From NCBI RefSeq assembly GCF_021043375.1, contig NZ_JAJNDV010000001.1:463156-527155 (forward strand): 64,000 nt of DNA, written 5' to 3'. A program made the position numbers and the translations under genes. The stretch is from Sphingomonas sp. IC-56 (GTDB lineage Bacteria > Pseudomonadota > Alphaproteobacteria > Sphingomonadales > Sphingomonadaceae). Below are positions 39,939 to 50,126 of this stretch, piece by piece. Each line of letters opens with the position of its first letter. The stretch's first letter is position 1. The notes beneath the pieces are model-generated. The model saw only the letters and a list, made by a program, of their open reading frames with translations, was not told the DNA's origin and did not search any database.

Positions 39939-41020
39939 AGCGCCGTGTCCAGCCAGCGGTCTGCGTCCGCGGCGAAGGCTTCGCGGACGGCGTCTTCGCC
40001 GATGCGGGCCAGCGCATCGGCGACGAAGGCGCGGGTGAGCAGTGCCTTGGCGCGGTTTTCGGGAACGCCGCGGCTTTGCAGGTAGAAGAGCGCACGCTTG
40101 TCGAGTTCGCCGACCGTAGCGCCATGGGCGCATTTCACGTCGTCGGCGAAGATCTCGAGCTCGGGCTTGAGGTTCACCGTGGCGGTGCGTTGCAGCAGGA
40201 GGCCGCGCAGCGATTGCTCGCCATCGGTCTGCTGGGCGCCGCGGGCGACTTCGACGCGGGCGGCGAGACTCGCCGTCGAGCGGTCGGCGGCGACAGCGCG
40301 CCATAGCTGGCGCGAGGAGCCTTCGGTCGCTTCGTGGCGGACGGCGACGGCGGCTTCCTGCTTCTGCGTTTCGCGGGTGAGCAGCGCGCCGCCCATTTCG
40401 GCGAACGCGCCCTTGCCGGTGAGCGTCAGGCCGCCATCGATGCGGCTGGCCATGCCGCCGGCGGCGAGGAACACCGAAACCAGGCTCGCGGCCTCGCCGA
40501 TCTCGGCCTCGTCGCGGGTGGAGACGAAACCGGCCGACTGCACCAGGCGCACCGAGCGCATCAGGCGGGCGCCGCGGGCGAGCTTTATCTGGGTCAGGCG
40601 ATTGGCCCAGCCGGTGCCGGCAAAGGTTTCCACCATCGAGGCGACGGCATCTTCGGCGAGGACGATCTGCGCGGGGACATGGCTTTCGCCGCCCGAGCCG
40701 AGATGGACGATTTGGATGCAGGTTGCGGCCTGTTGCGCGGCGAGGGTGAGGGTCCAGCCCTCCCCTGCTGCGAGTTGGCCAAGCGGGTGCGTGGTTTCCG
40801 GGGTCCAGCGGGTGATGCTGAGCGGGCCGGGCGTGCTGCGCGCCGGATCGAACACGCCGTCGACGAACAGGAGGCGCGGGCCTTCCAGGTCGAGGAACAG
40901 GTCCTGCGGATTGGTGCCCGTGGGTGCGCGCGGCGTTTCGGCAGCATTGCGCAGCGCGGCCATGTCGGCCCAGCGCCAGGCTTCCTGCTTGGGGGTGGGG
41001 AGTTGGAGGAGGCTGGTCAT
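39935..41020 (-). CDS. sufD: Fe-S cluster assembly protein SufD
   Basis: This 361-residue protein is the SufD partner of the SufBC2D scaffold. It has the beta-helix core of the family, and its C-terminal region contains VNLKPELEIFADDVKCAHGATVGELDKRALFYLQSRGVPENRAKALLTRAF, typical of SufB/SufD. The ATG at 41020 is preceded by GGGGAGGATCTA, so its ribosome site is supplied by the end of repeat element A2. The stop overlaps the long sufS start. N-terminal sequence is more divergent, as usual for SufD. Confidence 0.93.
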   Translation of the reverse strand: MTSLLQLPTPKQEAWRWADMAALRNAAETPRAPTGTNPQDLFLDLEGPRLLFVDGVFDPARSTPGPLSITRWTPETTHPLGQLAAGEGWTLTLAAQQAATCIQIVHLGSGGESHVPAQIVLAEDAVASMVETFAGTGWANRLTQIKLARGARLMRSVRLVQSAGFVSTRDEAEIGEAASLVSVFLAAGGMASRIDGGLTLTGKGAFAEMGGALLTRETQKQEAAVAVRHEATEGSSRQLWRAVAADRSTASLAARVEVARGAQQTDGEQSLRGLLLQRTATVNLKPELEIFADDVKCAHGATVGELDKRALFYLQSRGVPENRAKALLTRAFVADALARIGEDAVREAFAADADRWLDTAL

Positions 41021-41021
41021 T

Positions 41022-41189
41022 AGATCCTCCCCAAGCTTGCTTGGGGAGGGGGACCGCCGGCCGCAGGCCGGTGGTGGAGGGGCCGCGACATCGTCGCGGT
41101 GGAGCCTCGCACCGAGTCCGCCGCTGCGCGGCGCCCCTCCACCACGCTGCGCGTGGTCCCCCTCCCCGAGCGGAGCTCAGGGAGGATCT
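41022..41189. repeat. Long inverted-repeat element, type A, copy 2 (between sufC and sufD)
   Basis: Outer arms AGATCCTCCCC and GGGAGGATCT enclose two inverted units with GGGGGACC/GGTCCCCC segments and inner hairpins (GCCGGCC..GGCCGG; CACGC..GCGTG). The architecture matches copy A1. Its end provides GGGGAGGA as the sufD ribosome site. It lies 12 bases after the sufC stop. Confidence 0.75.
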
Positions 41190-41201
41190 GATTCAGCCTG
41201 C

Positions 41202-41945
41202 TCACGCCGCGATCGCTCCATAGCCTTCGCGTTCAAGCTCCAGCGCCAGTTCGGCGCCGCCTGAGCGCACGATGCGGCCATCGGCGAGGACATGGACGAA
41301 GTCGGGCTTCACGTAATCGAGCAGGCGCTGATAGTGCGTGATCAGGATCACCGCCTTGTCCGGCGCGCGCATGATGCGGTTGATGCCGTCGCCGACTGCT
41401 TTCAGCGCGTCGATATCGAGGCCGGAATCGGTCTCGTCGAGGATCGCGAGCTTGGGGCCGAGGATGCCCATCTGCACCATCTCGTTGCGCTTCTTCTCGC
41501 CGCCAGAAAAACCGACATTGACCGGGCGCTTGAGCATGTCCTGGTTCATGCCGAGCAGGTCGGCCTGGGCGCGGGCGAGTTTCAGGAACTCGGCGCCCGA
41601 AAGCGGGGCTTCGCCACGGACGCGGCGCTGGCTGTTGAGCGCCTCGCGCAGGAACTGGACGTTGGAGATGCCGGGGATTTCGACCGGATACTGGAAGCCG
41701 AGGAACAGGCCGGCGGCGGCGCGCTGGTCGGGTTCCATCTCCAGCAGGTCTTCGCCGTTCAGCGTCACGGTGCCGCCGGTCGGCTCGTAATTGCCGCGGC
41801 CGCCCAGCACATAGCCGAGCGTCGACTTGCCCGCGCCATTGGGGCCCATGATCGCGTGCACTTCGCCCGCGTTCACCTGGAGCGAGAGGCCCTTGAGGAT
41901 TTCCTTGCCTTCCACTTCGGCGCGGAGGTTTTCGATATTCAGCAT
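41202..41945 (-). CDS. sufC: Fe-S cluster assembly ATPase SufC
   Basis: This 247-residue ABC-type ATPase powers the SufBCD scaffold. The Walker A motif is GPNGAGKS, the ABC signature NVGFSGGEKKRNEM, and the Walker B segment LAILDETDSGLD, followed by the switch His in LITHYQRLL. The ATG at 41945 gives the standard N-terminus MLNIENLRAEVEGKEIL; the frame is open further upstream but the extra sequence is not family-like. Length is normal. Confidence 0.96.
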   Translation of the reverse strand: MLNIENLRAEVEGKEILKGLSLQVNAGEVHAIMGPNGAGKSTLGYVLGGRGNYEPTGGTVTLNGEDLLEMEPDQRAAAGLFLGFQYPVEIPGISNVQFLREALNSQRRVRGEAPLSGAEFLKLARAQADLLGMNQDMLKRPVNVGFSGGEKKRNEMVQMGILGPKLAILDETDSGLDIDALKAVGDGINRIMRAPDKAVILITHYQRLLDYVKPDFVHVLADGRIVRSGGAELALELEREGYGAIAA

Positions 41946-41959
41946 GGTTCTTCCAGGGT

Positions 41960-42391
41960 TCAGAGCGGCACGGTGAGCAGGCGGACGGAGGTCAGCACGC
42001 CGGGCGCGTTGTAGACGTCGACGCGGCCGCCATCCGGCAACTGCCAGATGATCTTGTATTGCTTGGGGGTGACGATCGCCTCGGCCACGTCGCGCTCGAT
42101 GGCGTCGAGCGTGCGCTGCATGCCCTTCCACCAGCGGCCGCTCACCAGCCGGTCGCCGCGCTGGACGCGGCCTTGCGCGAAATCGCTTTCGACATAGGCG
42201 CGGCAATCGCGCACTGCGGTGTCGATCGCGGCCTGGCGTGCGCCCTCGTCGCGCGGTGCCACGCCGATGCGGCGGACGATGCAGCGGGCGTGGCGCGTGG
42301 CGATGCCGATCTGGGGCATCTTTTCGACTTCGACGCCGCCGCTGACGTTCACGGTCTGCACCATGGCGGCGAGGAGGATTCCAATACTCAT
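41960..42391 (-). CDS. Hypothetical protein in the suf operon
   Basis: This 143-residue protein lies between sufB (15 bases after its stop) and sufC (15 bases before its start) in the same direction, so it is part of the operon. It begins with a short hydrophobic stretch (MSIGILLAAMVQTV), has two Cys (37 and 63), many charged residues, and a C-terminal beta-rich segment IWQLPDGGRVDVYNAPGVL. I recognise no family. The tight spacing and a GGAG site suggest a real gene that may relate to Fe-S assembly, but no function can be given. Confidence 0.75.
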   Translation of the reverse strand: MSIGILLAAMVQTVNVSGGVEVEKMPQIGIATRHARCIVRRIGVAPRDEGARQAAIDTAVRDCRAYVESDFAQGRVQRGDRLVSGRWWKGMQRTLDAIERDVAEAIVTPKQYKIIWQLPDGGRVDVYNAPGVLTSVRLLTVPL

Positions 42392-42405
42392 CTAGCTTTC
42401 TCCGC

Positions 42406-43868
<1,463 letters not shown>

Positions 43869-43869
<1 letters not shown>

Positions 43870-44279
43870 CAGGCTTCCCTACTCAGACTCGCGAGGCTTA
43901 CCCCCGCCAACGCGCCCTTCACGGCGCCATTCACTGCGGCCCAGTGCGGGCGGACCCGGCACGAACCCTCAACCGCGCAGTCGTGGCGGCTCACGTCGAC
44001 ACAGGTGGTCAGCGCGATCGGCCCCTCGATCGCCTCGACAATGTCGGCGACCGAGATTGCCGCGGCGGGCCGGGCGAGGCGGAAGCCGCCGCCGGTGCCG
44101 CGGGCGCTCTCGATCAGCCCGGCTGCCGAGAGCTTGCTCACCAGCTTCTGCACGGTGGGCAGCGGCAGTCCGGTCTCCCCGGCCAGCGCCGTCGCGTTCA
44201 GCCGGCACGACGCGCCGCAATGGCGCGCAGCGGCGGCCATCATCACCACGGCATAGTCGGCAAGGCTTGAGAGACGCAT
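43869..44279 (-). CDS. Rrf2-family regulator of the suf operon
   Basis: This 136-residue Rrf2 protein (IscR/SufR-like) has the winged helix [20 protein letters not shown]...[21 protein letters not shown] with wing [12 protein letters not shown]. Three cysteines expected to hold an Fe-S cluster are at 93, 101 and 107 (C-x7-C-x5-C), with wider first spacing than in IscR. Two more Cys (21 and 25) lie near the N-terminus. The ATG at 44279 is chosen for the family start [10 protein letters not shown]. As first gene of the operon it probably represses suf when its cluster is loaded. A palindrome lies 43 bases upstream. Confidence 0.9.
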
Positions 44280-44321
44280 CGATTCCTTCTGGCCCGGCGG
44301 TGCAACGGCATCATGGGCGTA

Positions 44322-44346
44322 CAATCGGACGAACTTGATCCGATTG
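44322..44346. promoter_or_regulatory. Palindrome upstream of the suf regulator
   Basis: CAATCGGA and TCCGATTG are perfect eight-base arms with a nine-base spacer. The site lies between the AraC stop and the Rrf2 start, which fits an autoregulatory operator for the suf operon; a role as a weak hairpin at the end of the araC transcript is the alternative. Confidence 0.5.
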
Positions 44347-44356
44347 GCAGATGGGC

Positions 44357-45286
44357 TCAGTTGCGGCGGAGGTCAACCTCTTCGGGGAAAACTTCCGGCA
44401 GGAAGCGGAAGCCGGTATCGCCCAGCGTGACGGCCAGCACCGGATCGATGCCCGATCGCAGGCTGGTCGGCGTGTGGCCGGTGAAATGCTTCACTTCGTT
44501 GATCATGTGCGACTGATCAGCAAAGGGCCCGACCACGTCCATCATCGGCGCGCCCTGATAGATCTGCATCGCCGCGCGCACCGCCCGGAACTTGCGCTTC
44601 AGCTTGGCAGGCGAGTTGCCGAAATATTCCAGGCAAAGCCGCTGCACCTGGCGCTCGCCCAGACCGCTGGTCTCGCTGATGGCCGCGTAAAGCTCGTCGA
44701 TGGTGGGATCCTCGCTCGCCGCCCACTCGCGCACCGCTTCAAGGAACGGGAAGTGCGGTTCGGGAACCGGCTTCACTTCCTCTTGCCGCATGATGAGCAA
44801 GGGCGCGAGCGCCGAGATCATCTGATCCAGCGTCGTCATGCCGCGCAATTGCTGGAGCAATGCCGCCGCTTTTTCGCAGAACAGCTTGGAGCCATCGATA
44901 TTGTGGTCGGTGAACTTGTGCGCCGGCAGGCCGATCAGCGCCTTCCACCCCACCGCGCGCAACGTCACGCCAAAACAGGTGACCGGGCCGCGCAGCTTGT
45001 AATGGGCAGCGGCGGTGCCGGGGCCGCACACCATGATCGGCTTGCTGCGTTCGACATGGCCATCGGGATACGTGACCTCCCCCTCCCCTTCGAGCAGGAA
45101 GCGGATCTGACCCAGGTCGACACGCTCGGTTCGTTCGAACTCGTCGGCGTCGCAACGATACAGGAAATAGCTGTCGACGTGCGGCAGCAGCCGCCCGGTC
45201 GCCTTCTTCATTTCAATAGTCGCGCGGGCGACGGCCAGCGGGCCGATCGGCTCCGGACCTATCTTTCGACGAATGGCCGCCCGCAT
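44357..45286 (-). CDS. AraC-family transcriptional regulator
   Basis: This 309-residue protein has an N-terminal cupin-like region (RFLLEGEGEVTYPDGHVER) and a C-terminal AraC DNA-binding domain with two helix-turn-helix units: ISETSGLGERQVQRLCLEYFGNSPAKLKRKFRAVRAAM and VVGPFADQSHMINEVKHFTGHTPTSLR. It lies alone upstream of the suf operon. Target genes and ligand cannot be inferred from the sequence. Confidence 0.88.
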   Translation of the reverse strand: MRAAIRRKIGPEPIGPLAVARATIEMKKATGRLLPHVDSYFLYRCDADEFERTERVDLGQIRFLLEGEGEVTYPDGHVERSKPIMVCGPGTAAAHYKLRGPVTCFGVTLRAVGWKALIGLPAHKFTDHNIDGSKLFCEKAAALLQQLRGMTTLDQMISALAPLLIMRQEEVKPVPEPHFPFLEAVREWAASEDPTIDELYAAISETSGLGERQVQRLCLEYFGNSPAKLKRKFRAVRAAMQIYQGAPMMDVVGPFADQSHMINEVKHFTGHTPTSLRSGIDPVLAVTLGDTGFRFLPEVFPEEVDLRRN

Positions 45287-45360
45287 TTCCAGACCTGAGC
45301 TCCCGGCACGGATTTCTGTTTATTGCGCAGGGATATACCAGATCGCCAGCACAATAAAAG

Positions 45361-45388
45361 TAGCCCGGCCAGTTGCCTGGCCGGGCTA
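45361..45388 (-). terminator. Rho-independent terminator on the minus strand
   Basis: TAGCCCGGCCA-N6-TGGCCGGGCTA is a perfect 11-pair hairpin. Read leftward it is followed by CTTTTATTGT, a normal T-rich tail; read rightward it is not. It lies in the divergent araC/pyrD promoter region, where no leftward protein gene ends. Confidence 0.65.
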
Positions 45389-45528
45389 AGAGAAAGGGTT
45401 CCCCCCGTTGAAAAGGTGAACCCCTCGGGTCGCAAAAACCGATTAGCCCGACTCGTATTCGGCGTATTGGACGGAATCGACATCGCACACTTTGACGACG
45501 CGATTTCGCAATGCGAAGGGCCTGCGGC
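45389..45528 (-). ncRNA. Candidate small leftward transcript (sRNA or micropeptide)
   Basis: The terminator at 45361-45388 implies a leftward transcript starting between it and pyrD. This 140-base stretch has a second pairing (GGGTTC at 45397-45402 with GAACCC at 45418-45423) and a short leftward frame ending VCDVDSVQYAEYESG, which has a protein-like composition but no clear start or ribosome site. Either a small RNA or a tiny peptide gene is possible. Promoter and size are not determined. Confidence 0.3.
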
Positions 45529-46527
45529 ATGGCCTACCCTCTCCGATCCGCCCTGTTTGCCCTTGATGCCGAGCTTGCGCACCGCGCCACCATCCTTGCC
45601 CTGCGCGGCTGGGGCGCGGCGGGAACCCCGTTCCGGAACGCATCGGACATCGCCCTGCCGGTCGAGGTGGCGGGCATCACCTTTCCCAACCCGGTCGGCC
45701 TGGCCGCGGGACTGGACAAGAATGGCGAGGCGATTGCCGGGCTGTTCGGCCTGGGCTTTGGCGCAGTGGAAATCGGCACGCTGACCCCGCGCCCGCAGGC
45801 GGGTAATCCCAAGCCGCGGCTGTTCCGGCTGGCCGAGGATGAAGCCGTGATCAACCGCATGGGCTTCAACAATGACGGCTTGCAGGCGGCACTGGAGCGA
45901 GTCGCACGGCTGAAGCAGCGTGAGGGCGTGCTGGGCATCAATGTCGGGGCGAACAAGGATTCGCCCGACCGGGTGGCGGACTATGTCGCCGGGGTGCGCC
46001 GCGCCGCGCCGCTGGCCGATTACCTGACGATCAATGTCAGTTCGCCCAACACGCCCGGGCTGCGCGATCTTCAGTCGCGCCCCGCGCTGGACGAGTTGCT
46101 GGCGGCCGTGGACGAAGCGCGCATCCTGGCCGGCGGCGCGCGCCGCCCGGTGTTCCTCAAGATCGCGCCCGACCTGGACCAGGCAGGCGTGGAAGGCGCC
46201 ATCCAGGCGGCGACAACCCACCATATCGACGCGCTGATCGTGTCCAACACCACCATTTCGCGCCCGCCGCTCCGCTCGCACCGTGGCGGCGAGGCCGGTG
46301 GATTGTCGGGCGCGCCGCTGCGCGAACTGGCGCGCGCCAAGCTGGGCGAAGCGCTGGCGATCGCGGGCGGCGCGCTGCCGGTGATTTCGGCCGGCGGGAT
46401 CGACGGGGCAGACGAGGCGCGGCGACGGCTGGAGATGGGCGCGGTGCTGGTGCAGGTGTACAGCGCGCTGGTGTATCGCGGTCCTGGGCTGGCACGCGAG
46501 ATAGTGCGCGGGCTTGCCGCACGCTGA
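45529..46527 (+). CDS. pyrD: Dihydroorotate dehydrogenase (quinone), class 2
   Basis: This 332-residue FMN enzyme oxidises dihydroorotate to orotate in pyrimidine synthesis and passes electrons to quinone. The N-terminal helical segment MAYPLRSALFALDAELAHRATI is the membrane-associating part of class 2 enzymes. Motifs are FPNPVGLAAGLDKNGEAI, MGFNNDG, LTINVSSPNTPGLRDLQ (with the catalytic Ser), ISAGGIDGADEARRRLEMGAVLVQVYSALVYRGP. The ATG at 45529 has GAAGGG about ten bases upstream. Confidence 0.96.
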   Translation: MAYPLRSALFALDAELAHRATILALRGWGAAGTPFRNASDIALPVEVAGITFPNPVGLAAGLDKNGEAIAGLFGLGFGAVEIGTLTPRPQAGNPKPRLFRLAEDEAVINRMGFNNDGLQAALERVARLKQREGVLGINVGANKDSPDRVADYVAGVRRAAPLADYLTINVSSPNTPGLRDLQSRPALDELLAAVDEARILAGGARRPVFLKIAPDLDQAGVEGAIQAATTHHIDALIVSNTTISRPPLRSHRGGEAGGLSGAPLRELARAKLGEALAIAGGALPVISAGGIDGADEARRRLEMGAVLVQVYSALVYRGPGLAREIVRGLAAR

Positions 46528-46573
46528 TCTAGCATCTTTGCCGCGCCCGCAAATCGGGTTAGGCCGTGACGCA

Positions 46574-48292
46574 ATGAAGCAACTGGTCGCAGCGCTCGCC
46601 CTTTTCCTCCTGCCCGCCCCCGCGCTGGCGCAAGGCATGGTGAGCGCGGCCGATCCGCGCGCCGCAGCGGCGGGCGTCGAGATCCTGCGCGCCGGCGGCA
46701 GCGCGACCGACGCGGCGATCGCCACCATGCTGGCGCTCAACGTCGTGGAGCCACAAAGCTCGGGCATCGGCGGCGGCAGCTTCGTGGTGCAGTATGACGC
46801 GAAGTCAAAGCGGACCACGACCATCGATGGCCGCGAGACTGCGCCGATGGCAGCCGATCCGCGCTGGTTCTACGATGCCGAGGGCAAGCCGCTGAGCCGC
46901 CGCGACGCGGTGCCGGGTGGGCGCAGCGTCGGGGTGCCGGGAACGCTCCGCGCAATGGCGCTGGCGCACCGCAAATCGGGCAAGTTGCCCTGGGCGAGGC
47001 TGTTCGATCCGGCGATCCGGCTGGCGCGGGGCGGCTTCGAAGTCACGCCGCGGCTCAACAATTCGCTGACTCAGTTCGCCGGGCATGTCGATGCGGGGCT
47101 GCGCGCGATCTTCTTCACGGCTGGCGGCGCGCCGCTGGCGGTGGGCAGCACGGTGCGCAATCCGGAACAGGCGGCGTTGTTCGAGCGGGTGGCGAGGCTG
47201 GGGCCCGACAGCTTCTATGTCGGCGCGCAGGCGCAGAAGCTGGTCGCGACCGTGAACGGCGCGGCGCGCAATCCGTCGAAGATGACGCTCGGCGACCTGG
47301 CGGCCTATGATGCCAAGGAGCGCCCGCCGCTGTGCGGCAAGTACCGCGTGTACACCGTGTGTTCGATGGGGCCGCCTTCGTCGGGCGGGGTGACCGTGCT
47401 GATGATCCTCCAGCAGCTGGAGCGGTTCGACATGGGCAAGCTGGGCAAGAATTCGCCCACTGCCTGGCACCTGTTCGCCGAGTCGTCGCGCCTCGCCTAT
47501 GCCGATCGCGACCAATATCTGGGCGATCCCGATTATGTGCAGGTGCCACTCAAGGGGCTGCTCGACCGGCGCTATATCGCCGGGCGTTCGGCGCTGATCG
47601 ACGCGACCAAGACCATGGCGAGTGTGGAAGCGGGACAGCCGGCAGGCGCGCCGCCGCGGGTTCGGGTGGCGCCGAGCGAGGTGCCCGGCACCACCGACCT
47701 GGCGGTTGCGGACGCGGCCGGCAATGTGGTGCAGGTGACCACCACCGTGGAGGGGCCGTTCGGATCGGGGCTGTCGATGGACGGCGTGGTGCTCAACAAC
47801 GAGCTGACCGATTTCGACATCGTGCCGGAGAAGCAGGGCTATCTGGTCGCCAACCGGCTGGAGCCGGGCAAGCGGCCGCGCAGCTCGATGGCGCCGACCA
47901 TCGTCTATGGACCCGATGGCAAGGTGCGTGTGGCGGTAGGCGCGGCGGGCGGATCGACGATCATCGCCCAGGTGGCCAAGGCGCTGATCGGCGTGCTCGA
48001 CTGGAAGCTGTCGGCGCAGGACGCGATTGGCCTGGGGCTGGTCTATGCGCCGGGGATGACCGCCACGGTCGAGAAGGGCACCGAACTGGAAGCGATGGTG
48101 CCGGCACTCCAGGCGCTGGGCGAGCGCGTGCAGGTCGCGCCGATGGGGCTGAAGGCCAATGCGATCGAGCGCGTGCGCGGACGCTGGGTCGGCGCCGCCG
48201 ATCCGCGCAGCGAAGGCGTGGCGATGGACCAGCGCGGCGCGGTGACGGTGATCCGCCGCGTGGGGGCTCAGCCGAACCGGCCATCGGAATAA
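46574..48292 (+). CDS. ggt: Gamma-glutamyltranspeptidase
   Basis: This 572-residue periplasmic enzyme hydrolyses or transfers the gamma-glutamyl group of glutathione and related compounds. A signal peptide (MKQLVAALALFLLPAPALAQ) follows the ATG at 46574. The proenzyme is expected to cleave itself before the Thr in EVPGTTDLAVADAAGN; this T-T-D replaces the T-T-H of E. coli Ggt. Other family parts are PQSSGIGGGSFVVQYD, GRETAPMAAD, SMGPPSSGGVTVLMILQQL, and RPRSSMAPTIV in the small subunit. Length fits the family. Confidence 0.92.
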   Translation: MKQLVAALALFLLPAPALAQGMVSAADPRAAAAGVEILRAGGSATDAAIATMLALNVVEPQSSGIGGGSFVVQYDAKSKRTTTIDGRETAPMAADPRWFYDAEGKPLSRRDAVPGGRSVGVPGTLRAMALAHRKSGKLPWARLFDPAIRLARGGFEVTPRLNNSLTQFAGHVDAGLRAIFFTAGGAPLAVGSTVRNPEQAALFERVARLGPDSFYVGAQAQKLVATVNGAARNPSKMTLGDLAAYDAKERPPLCGKYRVYTVCSMGPPSSGGVTVLMILQQLERFDMGKLGKNSPTAWHLFAESSRLAYADRDQYLGDPDYVQVPLKGLLDRRYIAGRSALIDATKTMASVEAGQPAGAPPRVRVAPSEVPGTTDLAVADAAGNVVQVTTTVEGPFGSGLSMDGVVLNNELTDFDIVPEKQGYLVANRLEPGKRPRSSMAPTIVYGPDGKVRVAVGAAGGSTIIAQVAKALIGVLDWKLSAQDAIGLGLVYAPGMTATVEKGTELEAMVPALQALGERVQVAPMGLKANAIERVRGRWVGAADPRSEGVAMDQRGAVTVIRRVGAQPNRPSE

Positions 48293-48330
48293 ACGCGGCG
48301 CCGCCAAGAGCGCCCGACTAGGGGAGAGGA

Positions 48331-50115
48331 ATGCGTACACTCGAGCGGTTCGACAATCTGGTGCAGATGTTCTTCACGCGGGCGCGCGAGAAGGGCGAGG
48401 CGCCGTTCCTGTGGCACAAGGCCGAGGGGGCGTGGCAGCCAACCAGCTGGGCGGAGGCGGCGCGCAAGGTCGCGAGCCTGGCCAATGCGTTCCAGGCGCT
48501 GGGGCTGAAACCGGGCGACCGGGTGATGCTGGTGGCGGAGAACCGGCCGGAATTCTGCATCACCGACCTGGCGATCATGGCCGCGGGATGTGTGACGGTG
48601 CCGACCTACACCACCAACACCGAACGCGACCATCTGCACATCATCGAGAATTCGGGTGCGTGCGCGATCGTGGTGGCGAACGCGAAGCTGGCCAAGACGC
48701 TGTTGCCTGCCGCGATCCGGTCCTCCTCGGCGCGGATGATCATCGGGATCGAGGATCTGCGCATCGGGCAGCATGGCGCGCTGGCATTTCATGACTGGGA
48801 GCAGCTGATCGCGACGCATGCCGCCGAGCCCGAGGCGGTGGCGGCGCGCGCGACCTTTGGCCGGTCGGACCTGGCGTGCATCATCTATACCAGCGGCACC
48901 GGCGGATCCCCGCGCGGGGTGATGCAGCACCACGGCGCGATCCTGCACAACGTCAATGGCTGCTGCACCGTGATTTCCGAGGATTTCGGGTGGGAGGACG
49001 AGGTGTTCCTGTCGTTCCTCCCCCTCTCCCACGCATACGAGCATAGCGGCGGGCAGTTCTTCCCGATCGGGCTGGGCGGGCAGATCTATTATTCCGAAGG
49101 GCTGGAAAAGCTCGCGTCGAACATCGAGGAGGTGCGGCCGACGATCATGGTGGTGGTGCCGCGCCTGTTCGAAGTGCTGCGCACCCGCATCACCAAGCAG
49201 GTCGAGAAGCAGGGCAAGTTCGCCAACTACCTGCTCGGCAAGGCGTTGGAGCTGGGCGCGAAAAAGGCCGCGGGCAACGGCTCGGTGCTCGACAAGCCGA
49301 TGCAGCTGCTGATCAACACGACGCTGAAGCCCAAGATTTCCAAGCGCTTTGGCGGTCGGATCAAGGCGATGGTTTCGGGCGGTGCGCCGCTCAATCCGGA
49401 AGTCGGCATCTTTTTCGACTCGCTGGGGCTCACGCTGTTGCAGGGCTATGGCCAGACCGAGGCTGCGCCGGTGATCTCGTGCAACCGGCCGCAAGCCGGG
49501 CTGAAGCACGACACTGTCGGCCCACCGCTGGCGAACACCGAAGTGCGCATCGCCGAGGATGGCGAGATCCTGGTGCGCGGCGAGCTGGTCATGCACGGCT
49601 ATTGGCGCAACGAGGAGGAGACGGCGCGCGTCCTGAAGGACGGGTGGCTCCACACCGGCGATATCGGCGTGATCGACGACAAGGGCCGGATCAAGATCAC
49701 CGACCGCAAGAAGGACATCATCGTCAACGACAAGGGCGACAATGTCGCGCCGCAAAAGGTCGAAGGCATGCTGACGCTGCAGAACGAGATCCTGCAGGCG
49801 ATGATCGCGGGCGACAAGAAGCCGTACATGACCGCGGTGCTGGTGCCAGATCCTGAGTGGACGCAGGAATGGTGCGCGAAGAACGGCACGCGGTGCAGCT
49901 TCAAGGACCTGTCGCGCGACGCCGAGTACAAGGCTGCGGTCGGCAAAGCCGTGGAGCGTGTGAACCGTGAGCTGTCGGTGACCGAGCGGGTCCGAAAATT
50001 CATCATCGCCGACGCGCCGTTCACCATCGAGAACGAGCAGCTGACGCCGAGCTTGAAGATCCGCCGGCATATCTTGAAGCGGGTATATGGCGAGCGGTTG
50101 GACGCGTTGTATTGA
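48331..50115 (+). CDS. Long-chain acyl-CoA synthetase (AMP-forming)
   Basis: This 594-residue AMP-binding enzyme activates fatty acids to acyl-CoA. The phosphate-binding loop is IIYTSGTGGSPRGVM (Gly-Gly where Gly-Asn is common), followed by FLSFLPLSHAYEHSGGQF, LQGYGQTEAAPVISCN and LHTGDIGVIDDKGRIKITDRKKDIIV, which contains the linker and hinge. The N-terminal domain and the C-terminal Lys-containing region TPSLKIRRHILKRVY are intact. The family branch resembles bacterial FadD15-type long-chain synthetases. Preceded by AGGGGAGAGGA at the start. Confidence 0.93.
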   Translation: MRTLERFDNLVQMFFTRAREKGEAPFLWHKAEGAWQPTSWAEAARKVASLANAFQALGLKPGDRVMLVAENRPEFCITDLAIMAAGCVTVPTYTTNTERDHLHIIENSGACAIVVANAKLAKTLLPAAIRSSSARMIIGIEDLRIGQHGALAFHDWEQLIATHAAEPEAVAARATFGRSDLACIIYTSGTGGSPRGVMQHHGAILHNVNGCCTVISEDFGWEDEVFLSFLPLSHAYEHSGGQFFPIGLGGQIYYSEGLEKLASNIEEVRPTIMVVVPRLFEVLRTRITKQVEKQGKFANYLLGKALELGAKKAAGNGSVLDKPMQLLINTTLKPKISKRFGGRIKAMVSGGAPLNPEVGIFFDSLGLTLLQGYGQTEAAPVISCNRPQAGLKHDTVGPPLANTEVRIAEDGEILVRGELVMHGYWRNEEETARVLKDGWLHTGDIGVIDDKGRIKITDRKKDIIVNDKGDNVAPQKVEGMLTLQNEILQAMIAGDKKPYMTAVLVPDPEWTQEWCAKNGTRCSFKDLSRDAEYKAAVGKAVERVNRELSVTERVRKFIIADAPFTIENEQLTPSLKIRRHILKRVYGERLDALY

Positions 50116-50126
50116 AGACAGTCTAG

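Noticed and set aside
39939..40304. Extension of sufS far into sufD in the same frame
   Set aside because: The frame stays open, but it covers the end of sufD and gives Arg-rich sequence. SufS cannot start before the GTG at 39938 without reading through a conserved gene.
39785..41189. The repeats as a CRISPR array
   Set aside because: There are only two inverted, gene-flanking elements with nested palindromes, no regular spacers and no cas genes.
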